A stretch of 64,000 nt of DNA from Rotaria sp. Silwood1. Lineage: Eukaryota; Rotifera; Eurotatoria; Philodinida; Philodinidae. Each line of letters opens with the position of its first letter. Within the stretch, counting starts at the first letter, position 1. Of the stretch, positions 1-12,700 are shown piece after piece. A program made the translations under genes and the position numbers. The stretch covers positions 7,553,565 to 7,617,564 of the forward strand of contig CAJNOP010000002.1 in assembly GCA_905250075.1 (NCBI GenBank), in the 5' to 3' direction. Below the pieces are notes generated by a model that saw nothing but the letters and a program-made list of their open reading frames with translations, was not told where the DNA came from and did not search any database.

Positions 1-401
1 TTAGTTCATTTCAATAAATCGATTTGGAATACTTTAAAAAAGAAAAAACAAATCTTTTCTATATTTAATCGAAATGTCGCTTTTCTGCTTTAATATAATC
101 TATGAGTTGTTTTCTTCGTGTGTCTAATTGTAACAAAATCTTACATTTATTTCTTTTATTATGAATGTTTATAGTTAACCTAAATAACAATTATTGTTTT
201 TCAATAAATAACAAAAGTATTTTGTCACATTTGATACTTCTTTTTTCTTTTGTCTTCGATTATCAAATGCTGTTCTGTCATCTAATCTGTATTTGGCTGT
301 CCGTGAAAAAAAAGTGAGATAGAAGATATGTATGCATGTTTGTACCTATATTATGTTCGATGTCATCGTATTTTAACACTTGAAAGATAAAAAAATACAC
401 G
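1..401. other. 5' flank of the centrosomal gene
   Basis: AT-rich sequence with no supported coding region. An in-frame TGA at 381-383 lies just upstream of the ATG at 402, which argues that translation of exon 1 does not extend further upstream. The promoter of the long isoform should lie here, but I see no clear TATA box. An upstream non-coding exon or one beyond the window edge cannot be excluded. Confidence 0.5.
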
Positions 402-795
402 ATGGGAGAACTGGTTAGTTGAAAAGAATTATTCTCTATCTTTTTTGCATTATTTTTCTCCTTATTTATTTAATATATTGAATTGATTAGATATTAAATT
501 TCTTTTAGGAATTTCAAGAGCTTAAACGTGAAAATTTTAATTTAAAATTACGAATATTTTTTCTTGAAGAACAAAGTACAGTTACATTAGATAATAAAGA
601 TACATCATCAACAGCAATTCAACGTCGTCGTGCTCTTCATACATCACCAATTCGCCATGGTGACCTACAACAAACAGTAAAATTATTAAGAATTTTTTAA
701 ATTTTATTGATTATCTTTTTTTATTTCTTCTAGTCTAATAACGAACAATCATCAAAAGAATCTGATCAAGATCAGCAAACATCATCAGTAATTCG
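402..795 (+). other. CDK5RAP2: Exons 1-3 of the centrosomal gene (CM1 module)
   Basis: Exon 1 is 402-413 (four codons, MGEL), exon 2 is 509-676 and carries CM1, and exon 3 is 734-795 and ends in phase 2. Introns are 414-508 and 677-733, both GT-AG. After CM1 comes a short hydrophilic stretch rich in S, T, D, Q and R. CM1 begins almost at the initiator Met, so this protein lacks the longer N-terminal leader of vertebrate CDK5RAP2 unless another 5' exon exists. Confidence 0.75.
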
Positions 796-3700
796 GTATG
801 TTACTTTTAGTTTGTACTTATTTAAAATCAACACAAAATATACGCTTTCATCTTTATTCAAAATATGCGTTTTATTCTTAAGTTTAATCGACGCCTAAAA
901 AAATATAATGAACTATTGAATGATGTGATTTTAGTCTCTTTCGTTCCCTTTTTATTCTTTCATTTTTTTTCTCAAAATCAAATTCTGTCTCTTGATCTTC
1001 TCAATCGCAATTGTTCTATATAAATGTACTTGATTGTATAGAGTATTGAAGCCATAGAAGGTATAAGAATAAGCAGAGAAGAAAATGAAAGAGTGATCGA
1101 ACAGATGAAGTAATAGAGATGAAAGACAACTGAAAGTATTCAACTTATTGTTTGACAATGGGTGCAACACATTCAGCAGTGATACGAGAGCCAAGTGATG
1201 ATGAAGTGGAATATATTAATGATTTTGATACAAGGTAATTCTATTGTTTTTTTATGATTTAGTTTTAAGTTTTGTCAACTAACCAATTGAGATAATATTT
1301 ATTTTCAATTAAAATTTATCCTTTCTCATGTATAATAGAAGTTTATTTTACCTATTGAATATAACCTTTGATTAGTAGTACTTCTGATTTCAATTATTGA
1401 TTCAATAGCTCTACACACTACACTCTACAGTACATACTATTACGTATTCATCTTGCTATATCAACGACCGATTTAGAAGGAAGGTATAGAGAGTGATCAC
1501 CCTGTACTTCTGAAATATTTTTCAATTTTTCTCAGTAGAAAATATCTAACAATGATTTGATACGACCTCTGATAGGTTTTAAAACAAGTTTTATAATCAT
1601 AATCGCCTCCTTTCGAAAATCTTAGACTCATCATTGTGCTTTAGTTCTTTCTTTTTTTTTCCAAAGAGAAACCATGAATTAAGCGACTCTTAATGTTGAC
1701 AAAAAGCTCATTACAATACTTCTCTACCTACACACATTTGTACATACATACTTGCAGACTATCATTTTTTTCTTTTCTACATGTCAGGCATGTCTATTTT
1801 TAACATCATAACTAATTCCATTAGGTATAATTATCAAAACGTTTTTAACAAAAAACATAACATATTGGTTTTTTTTGTTGACTGCTGCGGTTTGTTCTGT
1901 TGATCGATTTGTTTACTTTCATTTTTTTTTCTTGTCAAGCCGTCAACAAGAGACACAAGTTAGTGCTATTCGATCGACTGATGAAAGCGATGAGTTACAA
2001 CAATTAAAACTTGAACTTGAACGATGTCGTAAAGAAAGTTCAGGACTTCGTAAATTACTTCGTGATTCTGGTGAAATTGGAGAGAATATAAGACTATCAA
2101 CTGTTGGTCAAAATACTCAAACATTCACAACAGTAACTTCAGACACAGCAATGCCTGTTAGTCAATATACTGTACAATTCAATGAACGTGAAAGAAAACT
2201 TCAAGAAGAAAATAATTTATTAAAACAAGTATTGAAAAAGAAAACAAAACTAGTCATATTAAATACTCGATTTCTTTTTATAAATTAAATACAGGAAACA
2301 GCTTCATTAAGGTCAAAATTAACTGAAGTAAATAGAAACTTGTTTAAAGATAATATTTCTTTTTTTTTTTTTTTTTTCATTGTTTAATAGGTTAATAACA
2401 GTCTAGAACAACTTAACGAGAAATATAAAGAAGAACAAATCAAATCCGAACGTGTATTGAGACGTTTAAAAGCTGATTATGATACACGTATTTCTGTAAT
2501 ATTTCAAAAATTTTCAAAATTTCATTTTTGTTTAATATCATTTTATCTAGACTCTGGAAGGAGAACATCAAAAAAAATTAGCTGCATTTGAATCATATCG
2601 ACATGAGGTAAAACGAAAAAAAAGAAAGGAAAATATATTTCTTATTATTAATCTTTTGTAAAAGAGTTTAATCCGAAAGAATAAAATCTATCTCAACGAT
2701 AAAAGAAAAACATTTTCTTTTAGCCATTACTTGCTCGAATTCGTTTTACTTATCCATTGGTTTGTATTTCACATGGCTTATAAAAAATTTCCCGCTCAGC
2801 TATGCTCTAATTTCCATCATACTCTAATTGAATTTTGCTAACTATTATCAGATAAAATTTTGTTTTGCTTGGTTTTTTTTTGTCAATGCTTTATTACATA
2901 ATTATTCACGAGTTTTGACAAAAATCAGTACGAAAGAAAGACGATGATTTTTATTATTTAAAAAAAAAAGGATTTTTTATTCTGATTTGGTTTTCTTTTT
3001 TGTTTATATAGCAAGAACAAACAGGTTCTGATGGCAATTGCGAAGAATACCTTCGAACAATACGTCACCAAGGTTGTATCATTAAAGTATGATTCCACAT
3101 AAGAGAGAAACAAAAAAAAGAAAAAAAACTAAAATTGAAATCTAAAACTATATTTTTTTTTTCAAAAAACCACATAGAAACTTGAAGCTAAAATTCAGGA
3201 ACTCACTGAACGCCCACTTCCACTATCAACGAGTTCTCACCTAACTGAAGAAGTTAGTATATTTTTCAAGAAATTATTACAATAAATATTTAATTAATTA
3301 ATTTTTAGAATTCTCAAAGCTTCAATGAAAAATTAGAACCATATATTAAAATAATTGAAGTAAAAATTTTCAATTGATTTATATTTTAAATACATAACAT
3401 AGATCAATTCTTAGAATTTACGAGCAGAATGTAATGAACTTCGTCGAAGTGAAGCGTATTTACGAACACAAGTTGCTAATTTAATTCATATTTTGAATCC
3501 ATCGACATCAACTTCAGATGTATGTTTAAAAGAAAATACAAAACTTCATAATAAATTAACATTGTTTTATACTAGTTACCACCATTACCTCGATCATCAC
3601 CATTGGTTTGTATTTATTAAGTTTCGTTTTTTTCAGAAATTTTTTTCAAAAGCTTTTTTTTTTGTTTTAATTTAGATTGCTACTGAAACTCATCAAGTTT

Positions 3701-6700
3701 AAATATGATTTTTTTCTAACTAATTATTTTAATTAATTTTCATTTTTAGAATCCTGAAGCAGCTGTTGCTCAAGTAACAGTACAACTTCGAAATGTTGCT
3801 GATGATGTATCTGGTTTAACAAATCGTATATCGAAAATAAAACGTGATTATGATGATGTAAAGCTTTTAAAAAATTAAAATTCTTTTTTTTTTGTTTTTC
3901 ATATATTTATTAAAAGAAATTTTTTTCTTTTCTTTTTTTTTTATTTAGAGTCAAACTACAATTAGAAAACAAGAGATACAAATTCGAGTAGAGATTATAA
4001 TTTTTTCTAATTCTGTTTTCAAATAATTATTTCATGATTATTATTTAGGAATATGAAGCACATCTAACTGAAATTGAAAAAGAAATGAAAGATCAATTTG
4101 GTTTTAGAATTGAAACATTGGAACAAGAAAAAAATAATTTAAGAATACAAGTATAATTCGTTAGAAAATTTTTATTTTCATATTAATGATTAATTTTATA
4201 TTTAGATTGATGAACGTGATCGTCGTTCAAGAGAAATTACCAATGATATTGCTCGAATGAGATTAGAATCACAACAAATTATTAATGATCTTGAAACTCA
4301 ATACACACGAGTATATTCTTTGTTTTTCTGCGTATTATTCAATATAGATCCTTTTTTTTTATTATATAAATTTTTCAGGAAACACAAAATTTACAAGAAC
4401 AAAATCAAGTATGTATTAACAAATTATAAATTTGTTTTAGTCTTTCTTTTTATTTGAATATATTAGAGATTAACTGAACGTATACGTAATTTTCAAGAAG
4501 AATTAGATAACGAACAACAAACAAATAATGATTTACGAAGAGATTATGAAAATTTAGTATGTATTCAATGCTAATTTATTGTCAATACAGAAAAAAAGTT
4601 TAGAGTAGTTCTATATAAAGAATTCGGAAAAACATTTGATAGTTCTCTATGCAGATCAGTATGTCTAAAAACTTCAATAAAATTGCTTGAATAAAAGATC
4701 TTTAGAAAATCAAGACCTTCAAAACTAGTTTTCTGATATTTTATTTAAAGATTTTTTTTACAAATGATTTTCTTTTAGCTCGAGCGAAATGAGATATCTC
4801 CAACATCTTCATGATGTACGTTCATCGAATTACATTCAATCTGTAGGAGACTTAAGAAGTGTTGTGTTTTTTTTAATCTAGAGATGCGATATAGTATTCT
4901 AATGAAAAACCTTTCTTATTGTCGAATTTTGATCTGAAACTTTGTATATATAGATAACTCAACTAGAGTAACTTCCATAAAAAGAAAATTTTAATTTTTG
5001 AAAAAAGATCACTTCGATGTATAAGATTTTAAAGATATAGTTCCTTTTCATGGATATTGTAAACGACATGGATTGTTGTGAAAGCTTCATATCTTGAAGA
5101 GACTTTGTTGAAAACTTTTGAATATTTTTAAAGAAGTTAGTCTTGTTGAGTTCTCTATATAAACAAAATTCCAGATTGAAATTCGAAAATACAAATTTTT
5201 TAAAACTGTGCGTCTAGAAAATCTACAGTTTAAAAATCCGATAGCTAAGACAGTCGAAGAAGTTTTCTCGTTACTTATTACCATTAATAAAATATCTTAC
5301 TGATGTAAATATATTCAAATTTCAATATATAGAGAATAATCATTTATTTTCTTTTTAGAAAAAAGACCTCGAATCCAAAAATATTGAAGAATTAGAAAGC
5401 ATCATTCAAGTAAAATATACATATTTTTTTTACATTTATGTATAATACTTGTTTTTATTTTTAAATGAATAGCAACAGAAAGCACAAATCGAAAATTATG
5501 CTATAGAATTTCGAGAAATGGAAAATAGTTTTCAAGAAGTAACATTTTTTTTTTTGATTTAAATAAGTTGTTTTTATTTCTTTATTTTATTCTTTTAGGA
5601 ACGATTTCATCTACAACGAGAACGCGATGTAAAAATTAAATATTCAATTTTTTTAATTTTTTATTAAATTAATTTTATCTAGTTCGAAAGAAAGAAAGTT
5701 AATGAAATACAAATTGAATTAAATAATGCTACTACACGATCTAGAGATCTTCAAACTCAATATGATCAAGTAAATATTTTCTTTTTTGTTTTAATAATCA
5801 CATATATATATATTTTTTTTTTGCTAGTCACAATTGATTATTGTCGAACAACAAAAGAAAATTGAAAACCAAAGCCTAGTAAGCATCTATTTTATTTTAT
5901 TTAAATATTTTAAAATTTTAATTTTGAATAGAATGTTCAAAGTCAAATAGCTCAATTAGCAATCGTAAACCATAAAATTCAAATAAAAAAAAAACACATA
6001 TTCTTTTTTACTTTCTTTTGTAGGAAAGAGATAATCTAGACAATCAAGTACAAATGATTAAACATGACAAACAAGTAAGACAGATGTTCTAGTTTTCATA
6101 TTTTTCTTTTTTTAATAATTGATTTCTTTAGACAGTGGAAAATCGACTATATGAATATGAAACTAAACTTACTAAATTAACACAATTAAATAATGAAGTA
6201 ATCAAAAAATATTTCAAAAAAAAACAAAATCATCGAATAGCTTTGTTTTTTTTTCTATTGCTAATTAGTTAAACGAACGAATAATTGCCTATGAAACGCA
6301 TTCACGTGATATTAATGATGATAAAAAACGATATCAAACTGAACTGAACATAGTACAACATGATAATCACAATGTAATACAACGGTATCAAAATGAACTT
6401 AGTACATTACAACGTGATAATCAAAATGCAATAGAACGATATGAAACTCTCCAACGTGAAAGAACAGTAAGTTAAAAGGATGACGTTTTATTTTTGTTGT
6501 AGTATTATAATAATCATATTCGTTTTGTTTTTAATTAGGATTGGGAAAAGAAATATCATAAAGTATTACATGATAAAGAGATTCTTGAAAGAGGCCATCG
6601 TCAAAGTCTAACAGAGCTTCAAACTCTAAAAAAAGATAATTTTGTAAGTTAAAAGAAAAAAAAAAATAAATAAGTTAACTATAAAAATCTTTCATTTATC

Positions 6701-9700
6701 TTATTCATAGGATCTTCGTCATGAATTAGATAGACTTGAGATTAGAATTCGTCTTGAAATTAGTCAAGAATATGAACAAGATGTAAGAATCTAAGTTTTC
6801 AATATTTTTACTCACAACAAAATTTTTCTTTTTCTTTTCAAGTATCGTAAACGTTACAGTCAAATATCCGATGTAAGTTATTAAATTATTATCTGTATTC
6901 AAATATCAATTGATTTCTCTTATATTATAGGATCTTGGAAAAGAAAAAGAAATTCTTGAATCTACTCTTCAAGAAAAGACTAATGAAATAGCACGTGTAA
7001 GGCTTTTTTTTCTTTTTTTTCGATCTGATCTAAATGTATTGATCTATCTATATTCATATAGTTTGAAAGACAATTACAGACCCTACAAAATGAATTACAA
7101 GAAGCCAATACAATAATTCAAGTTAGTCTTTTGATTTCTTTTTTTATTGTTGTTCTATATTATATTTGTTTTTCGTTGTTTCAGTCTTATGAAAATGACA
7201 TTGAACATTGGAGAAGCGATCTTAGAAGAGCAGAAGAAGTCAATAAACAAATTGAATTTGATGTATCTCGTCAATATACAAGTCAATTAAACACTCAAAA
7301 GGATCGCATACAAGTATATTAGCAAAAAACAAAAATGATAATAATTTTAACTATTTGTTTTCTTTTTATAACAGAAATTAGAAAATCAAAATCAAGCATA
7401 TGAAACACAAATCGCTGAGGTACATTTATTTGAGTGATTCTTCTTTTTTACTAAAAATCCTCTTTTTCCTCTTCAGTATAAACAACAGTTTACAATTGTT
7501 CCAAATAATGTAAGTCTTAGTCATAATAATCACTAAACTTTAAATTATTATCAAAAATCTAGGAATCTTATAATCTAAAAAATAATTGAAGAATAAAAAA
7601 ATTAAAAACAGTTGATTTTTATTTTATTCTTTTCCTTGCTAATATAAACCTATCCGTTATAAACACTTTAAATACAATACAAACAATCAGGAATTGTTAG
7701 GAAAGGGAGAAACCAAAGGGGCATATCGAAACAAAAAAATGTCAATCATAGTTGTTCAACATAAACTCAAGAATCAAGAAATGCTCTTGAATCTCTTCTT
7801 TCTCTATTTTCAATACATATTGATTGATTGCACTGAATAGTAAAAAGAAAAAAGAAAGAAAGAAAGAAATTGATGTAAATGCCATTACTTCTGCCATCAT
7901 ATCTTGACTCAAACTTTTCATTTATCGAACATACTCAAACGAAAGACTCTCTTCAAAGTTCTATTCAAAAAAAAAGAAAACATCTATACAGGTAATTTTT
8001 ATAAATGGAATCCTTCTTTACCCTAAAGCAATTCTTTTTTTTAATTTTTAAAAAAATATTAAAATATATATTATTGAAATTAAATAGATCGATCATATAA
8101 TTCTTTCTTTTTTTCCCAGTAAATTCCAAACAGGCGTTAAAAATTTCTTTGTTTTTTTTAAAATTAATTCGAAGGAAAAAGATAAAGCTTTTTATTATTT
8201 CATATTCAAAATATACGCATTGATTAAAATTTTCTTTCTACGAATAAAGTTGAAACATAATCCTAACCAGTAATTAATAGCAGCTGCTTCAGTAATTGAT
8301 TTTTCGTTGGAAAAGTTTACTTAGAGATGTACAGAGTAAACTTTTTCATGAGATGCACCTGCCCTGAGGAAGGAAGTCCTCTAACTGACTAATAGCTTTT
8401 GAGTCGAGACGATGTGCATTATGTAGATCGAAATGAGTTATGAGTACCTTGAAAAAAGTTCATGCCCCCAGCTTATTACTATGGACATATTGAATTTTAA
8501 AGTAGTTTTTAAATGAATGTCGTAGTTCCCCTCAGAAATACTAGCAAAGCTGATTTTCAAATTTCAACTTGAAACTACAAAGCTTCATGAGAACAGTTCA
8601 TTGTAAATATTTCAGGTCTTATCGATGCTTCTATCCTAAGATACAATTGTAGTAACAACGTGTCTTTTAAATCACTGTTACATAAACTAGCGTTACCATA
8701 TGCTTTTATTTCAGAATAGAAACAAATCAAAATGTCTTAAACTATTGTCCTTACGGTCTGCTTATATACAGATTTTCAAGTCAAAAGTTAGATTTTCTAA
8801 TGTTCTTGAGAGGGTACCACGACATTCATTTAAAAAGAACGCGACAATACTATATCTCTGCAGCAATAGGCGAAGGACGCAAACTTTTTTAGAATATTTA
8901 TAACTCATTTGGGTCTACATATTGAAGTAGTTGTGGAACTTTCCTCCTGAGAAAAATTTGTTACCGCTTACCCCATCGTGAATATCTCTAGTTATATTCA
9001 TGGAAAAATATCTTTTGGTCTCCCATTCATATAATCTACTATTGATTACACGATAAGAGTTGTGTTTTTTTCTCGCGAACCTTGAGTCTCATTCTATAAA
9101 TATTTATTTTCATGTGACATTTTACCAAGAAGTCTTACTACACAATCATAGTATTCATAACCATCCTTTTATATTCCTGATGTATAAATTTAAAGAAATC
9201 AAATGATATTAGGACATTCAATATCACTAGATCTTACATTATGAATGTACTCTTGATAGTGAAACATAAAAATACTTGTTGATTAAAGAAGATCAATACA
9301 ATTTAGTAACCGAGCAATTATAACTGAGGAAAAACAACTGTATAATGATTTTTAGAATATTTAGATCAGTAGTAAAACCTTTCTATAAAACTGCCGAGTT
9401 TTTGTCTATGAATAAAACTGTGTGATATTATCTTTAAAAACAAATTATGGTACAATAATATTCTATCTATAATGCATATGTACAAGTTTATTTAATAACA
9501 AAAGTTTTTTAAAATACATTAGATAAATTGCAAAAGAATATATTTTTATTATTGAATATATTGTAACTTAGTATCATTAAATAAGAAAGCTTTGAATATT
9601 GTTATGTATATTCAAATTTTTTTTTCAATTATATTAAGATCGATCAACTCGAAAAAGAACTTCGTGAAAAAGAAATTCTAATACAAGTAAGTTTTGTACA

Positions 9701-12700
9701 TAGATTTAACTATTAATTAACATATTTAATTTTTATAATAGAAATTTCAAGACGATCTTACTGTTGTTGAAAATGAACGAAAAGATACTCAAACACAACT
9801 TGAAGTATTTGTTTTCTAAAGAAACAAAAATATTTATATGATTAAACAAAAAAAATTTTATTCTTCTTAGATTCGAATTCAACAATTAGAAAAAGATCTT
9901 CAAACTAAAGAAGAATTTATTCAAACACATATTGAATCCCTTAACATAAAAGATCAACATATTGAAAAACTTCTTGAAGATATTAAAAGAGTTAGTTGAA
10001 GAATTTTATTTTAATTCGAAAATCTAGTATTTTTTTTCCGTATATTTTGTTTTTATTAGGTTGATAATCCAAATAGTAGTACAATTGAAACATTACATCA
10101 AGACCTTGTCAAACGTGAACGACGAATTGATGAACTACTAAATGAAAAAACTTCAATTACTCAAGAATATGAACGATATATTAGTGAATTAAAATTAAAT
10201 ATTCAAGATTGTAAACGTAGATTTACTCAAACTAATGATCAATTACAAGAAGCTGAACAAAAAATTGATGTATACAAATTTGAATTGTTTTTGACAAGTA
10301 GAGTTTTTTTTTTCTAATCAATTAATTCTTCTTTCAAGGCATTACAATTTGAAATTGACGAGCTTACGCGACGTCGTAACTCTTTAGATTTTAATCTTAA
10401 TATTGCTCTTGAAGATAAAGAAGTATGATTAATAACAAAAAAAAAACTGAAAGAAAATTATTCTTTTTTTTTCTAGACACATTTGGATAGAATAAGAAAT
10501 TTAGAACAACAATTAGAAATGGCAAAGGTAAAACATTTTTCATAATTTATTTTACTTCTCTATTTCAAATTTTACTAGAAAACAAATGGTGTAACTCCAT
10601 CCGATCAACGTAATCAATATCAAAGTATTATTGATGATCTTAATGAAAAATTTAAACAACGTGAAAATTTAGTTCAGGTATAACAATACAGAAGAAATCT
10701 CACTCATACACATTTAACTAAGATCAACAGAGAAATATTCTATATAAATCTTATTTAGAATCGAAACCAATATACTAATACAGATGAAGTAAGAAAGACA
10801 TACACACGCACATTCATCAGCACTACATAGAGAATGGCTCGTTTTTTTTTCCTGACACTTCATCACCACCATTTTATTATCAGTTCTTTTTATTATTAAC
10901 GAGTGCGAGAAAAGCACTACGCGATTTTTCACATTTACTCACTAAAAGAAATTATAGAGGAGAGAAAAAAAAAGAGAAGAAGTGAAGATGTTTCTCAACT
11001 ACGCTCACCGAGACTGACATACAAAAAGAAAAAAAAATGAGAGGAAGAAGAATAGTAAAATATCTTGTTTCTATCAGCAACAAACATAAAATCTAACCCT
11101 CTATTAACATATAATGATAGGAAAAAAAAGTAGAATTTTCTTGTCTGAGTAATCTTTTAGAATCTTCAAAATTCTCTTCATCATTCTAATGAAGAATTAA
11201 ACAACCTCTATCAAGCTCATAATAAACTTCAAAGTGATTATAATCGAATAACTCTTCGTAACGAGGTGAATAAAAAATTTTTGATTTCTTTTGATTTCTT
11301 TTTTTTTTAAAATTCTTCAGAGAATGGAAAAACAACTTAAGTCTGATGTAGAAAATCGTGATCAATTAATTGCAACATTACGTCAAAATTTATCCGAAAG
11401 AGAACGAGAGATCAATGTAAATTTTATAAAAGATAAAAATAAAAACAAACAAAAAGAAAGTTCTGTTCTCTTTAGAAATTACATGAAATTAATATAGAGA
11501 ACGGAAAAAAAATAAATAAATTACATTCGAAATTTATTGAAATGGAACCAAATTTTGAATCAATAGTATCAGATGAACGTACATCTACAAATGCAGCATT
11601 ACAAATCGAAATACAACGGAAAGATCAAGTAAAAAAACAATCAATAAATTTTTTTCATTTTTCTAAAATTTATATTTCTTAGGAAATTATTGATCTTAAA
11701 ATTCAACTAGAAGAAGCTCTACGAGAAAGGCCNNNNNNNNNNTTTTTTTTTGAATCGAAATTTTTAGAAATTTATTCAATATTCAAAAATCTTTGATTCA
11801 GATAACTTATAACATATTTAAAGATTTTAATCATATCATTTTTCTTTGTTTCATTGAAGAAAAAATCATCATATATTTACATATAATCGATTATTTGTAG
11901 GCATTTAATTTCTTAATTTATATTAACTTTATTTTAGTACAAAGTAATTATGAACATTTAAGTCGTGAAGAACTTTTATATGAACTTGAAATGTCTTTAC
12001 AACATAATGAAGAATTAAATGAACAATTAAAAAGTAAGTTTTTAATAAAGAAAAAAGAAAAGGAAAACTGAAGAAAAATCCTTTTTTTTTGCAATTTTGA
12101 ATATAAACATACTTAAATCTACACAGACAAATTTCCTACTATCACTGAATTACACAAACAATTAGTCGAAATACGACATGAACTTTCACGTCAAAAATAT
12201 GTTAATCAAGTTTTATGGCGTAAACTTAATGCATTAATTGATATTCATGGCTCAAATACACGAGCTGAATTAGCTGTTGAATTAGCTAATTATCAGGATG
12301 AACTTGCAAAATTAAAATTACAACAAAGCCGTACGGATGAAGTTCGCTCATCTAAGCTCAATGCTAATTCGAGATCATCATCAGGTCTTTGCTTAGTATT
12401 TTGTTGTTTTGTATTATCTGCATTTATTACTTTCCGATATCCCTAAATATTCTAATACTTTTGCACTAATTATTGACTTGCTTTCTTCTTTTTTTTCCTT
12501 TACTGTTGATTGATGTAATTGCTTACACACTTTTTACTTCTCTTTCTCTGTCTATGAAAATTAGAACAAAATTTTTGTTCGTTACATAATGGAATGTTAT
12601 CGACGAGTATTGAATTACCAACAAAAAACATTAAATCAACTATAGCATTATTAGAACGTTCCAATATTGAATGGCAAACAAAATTAGCACGTCTTACAGA

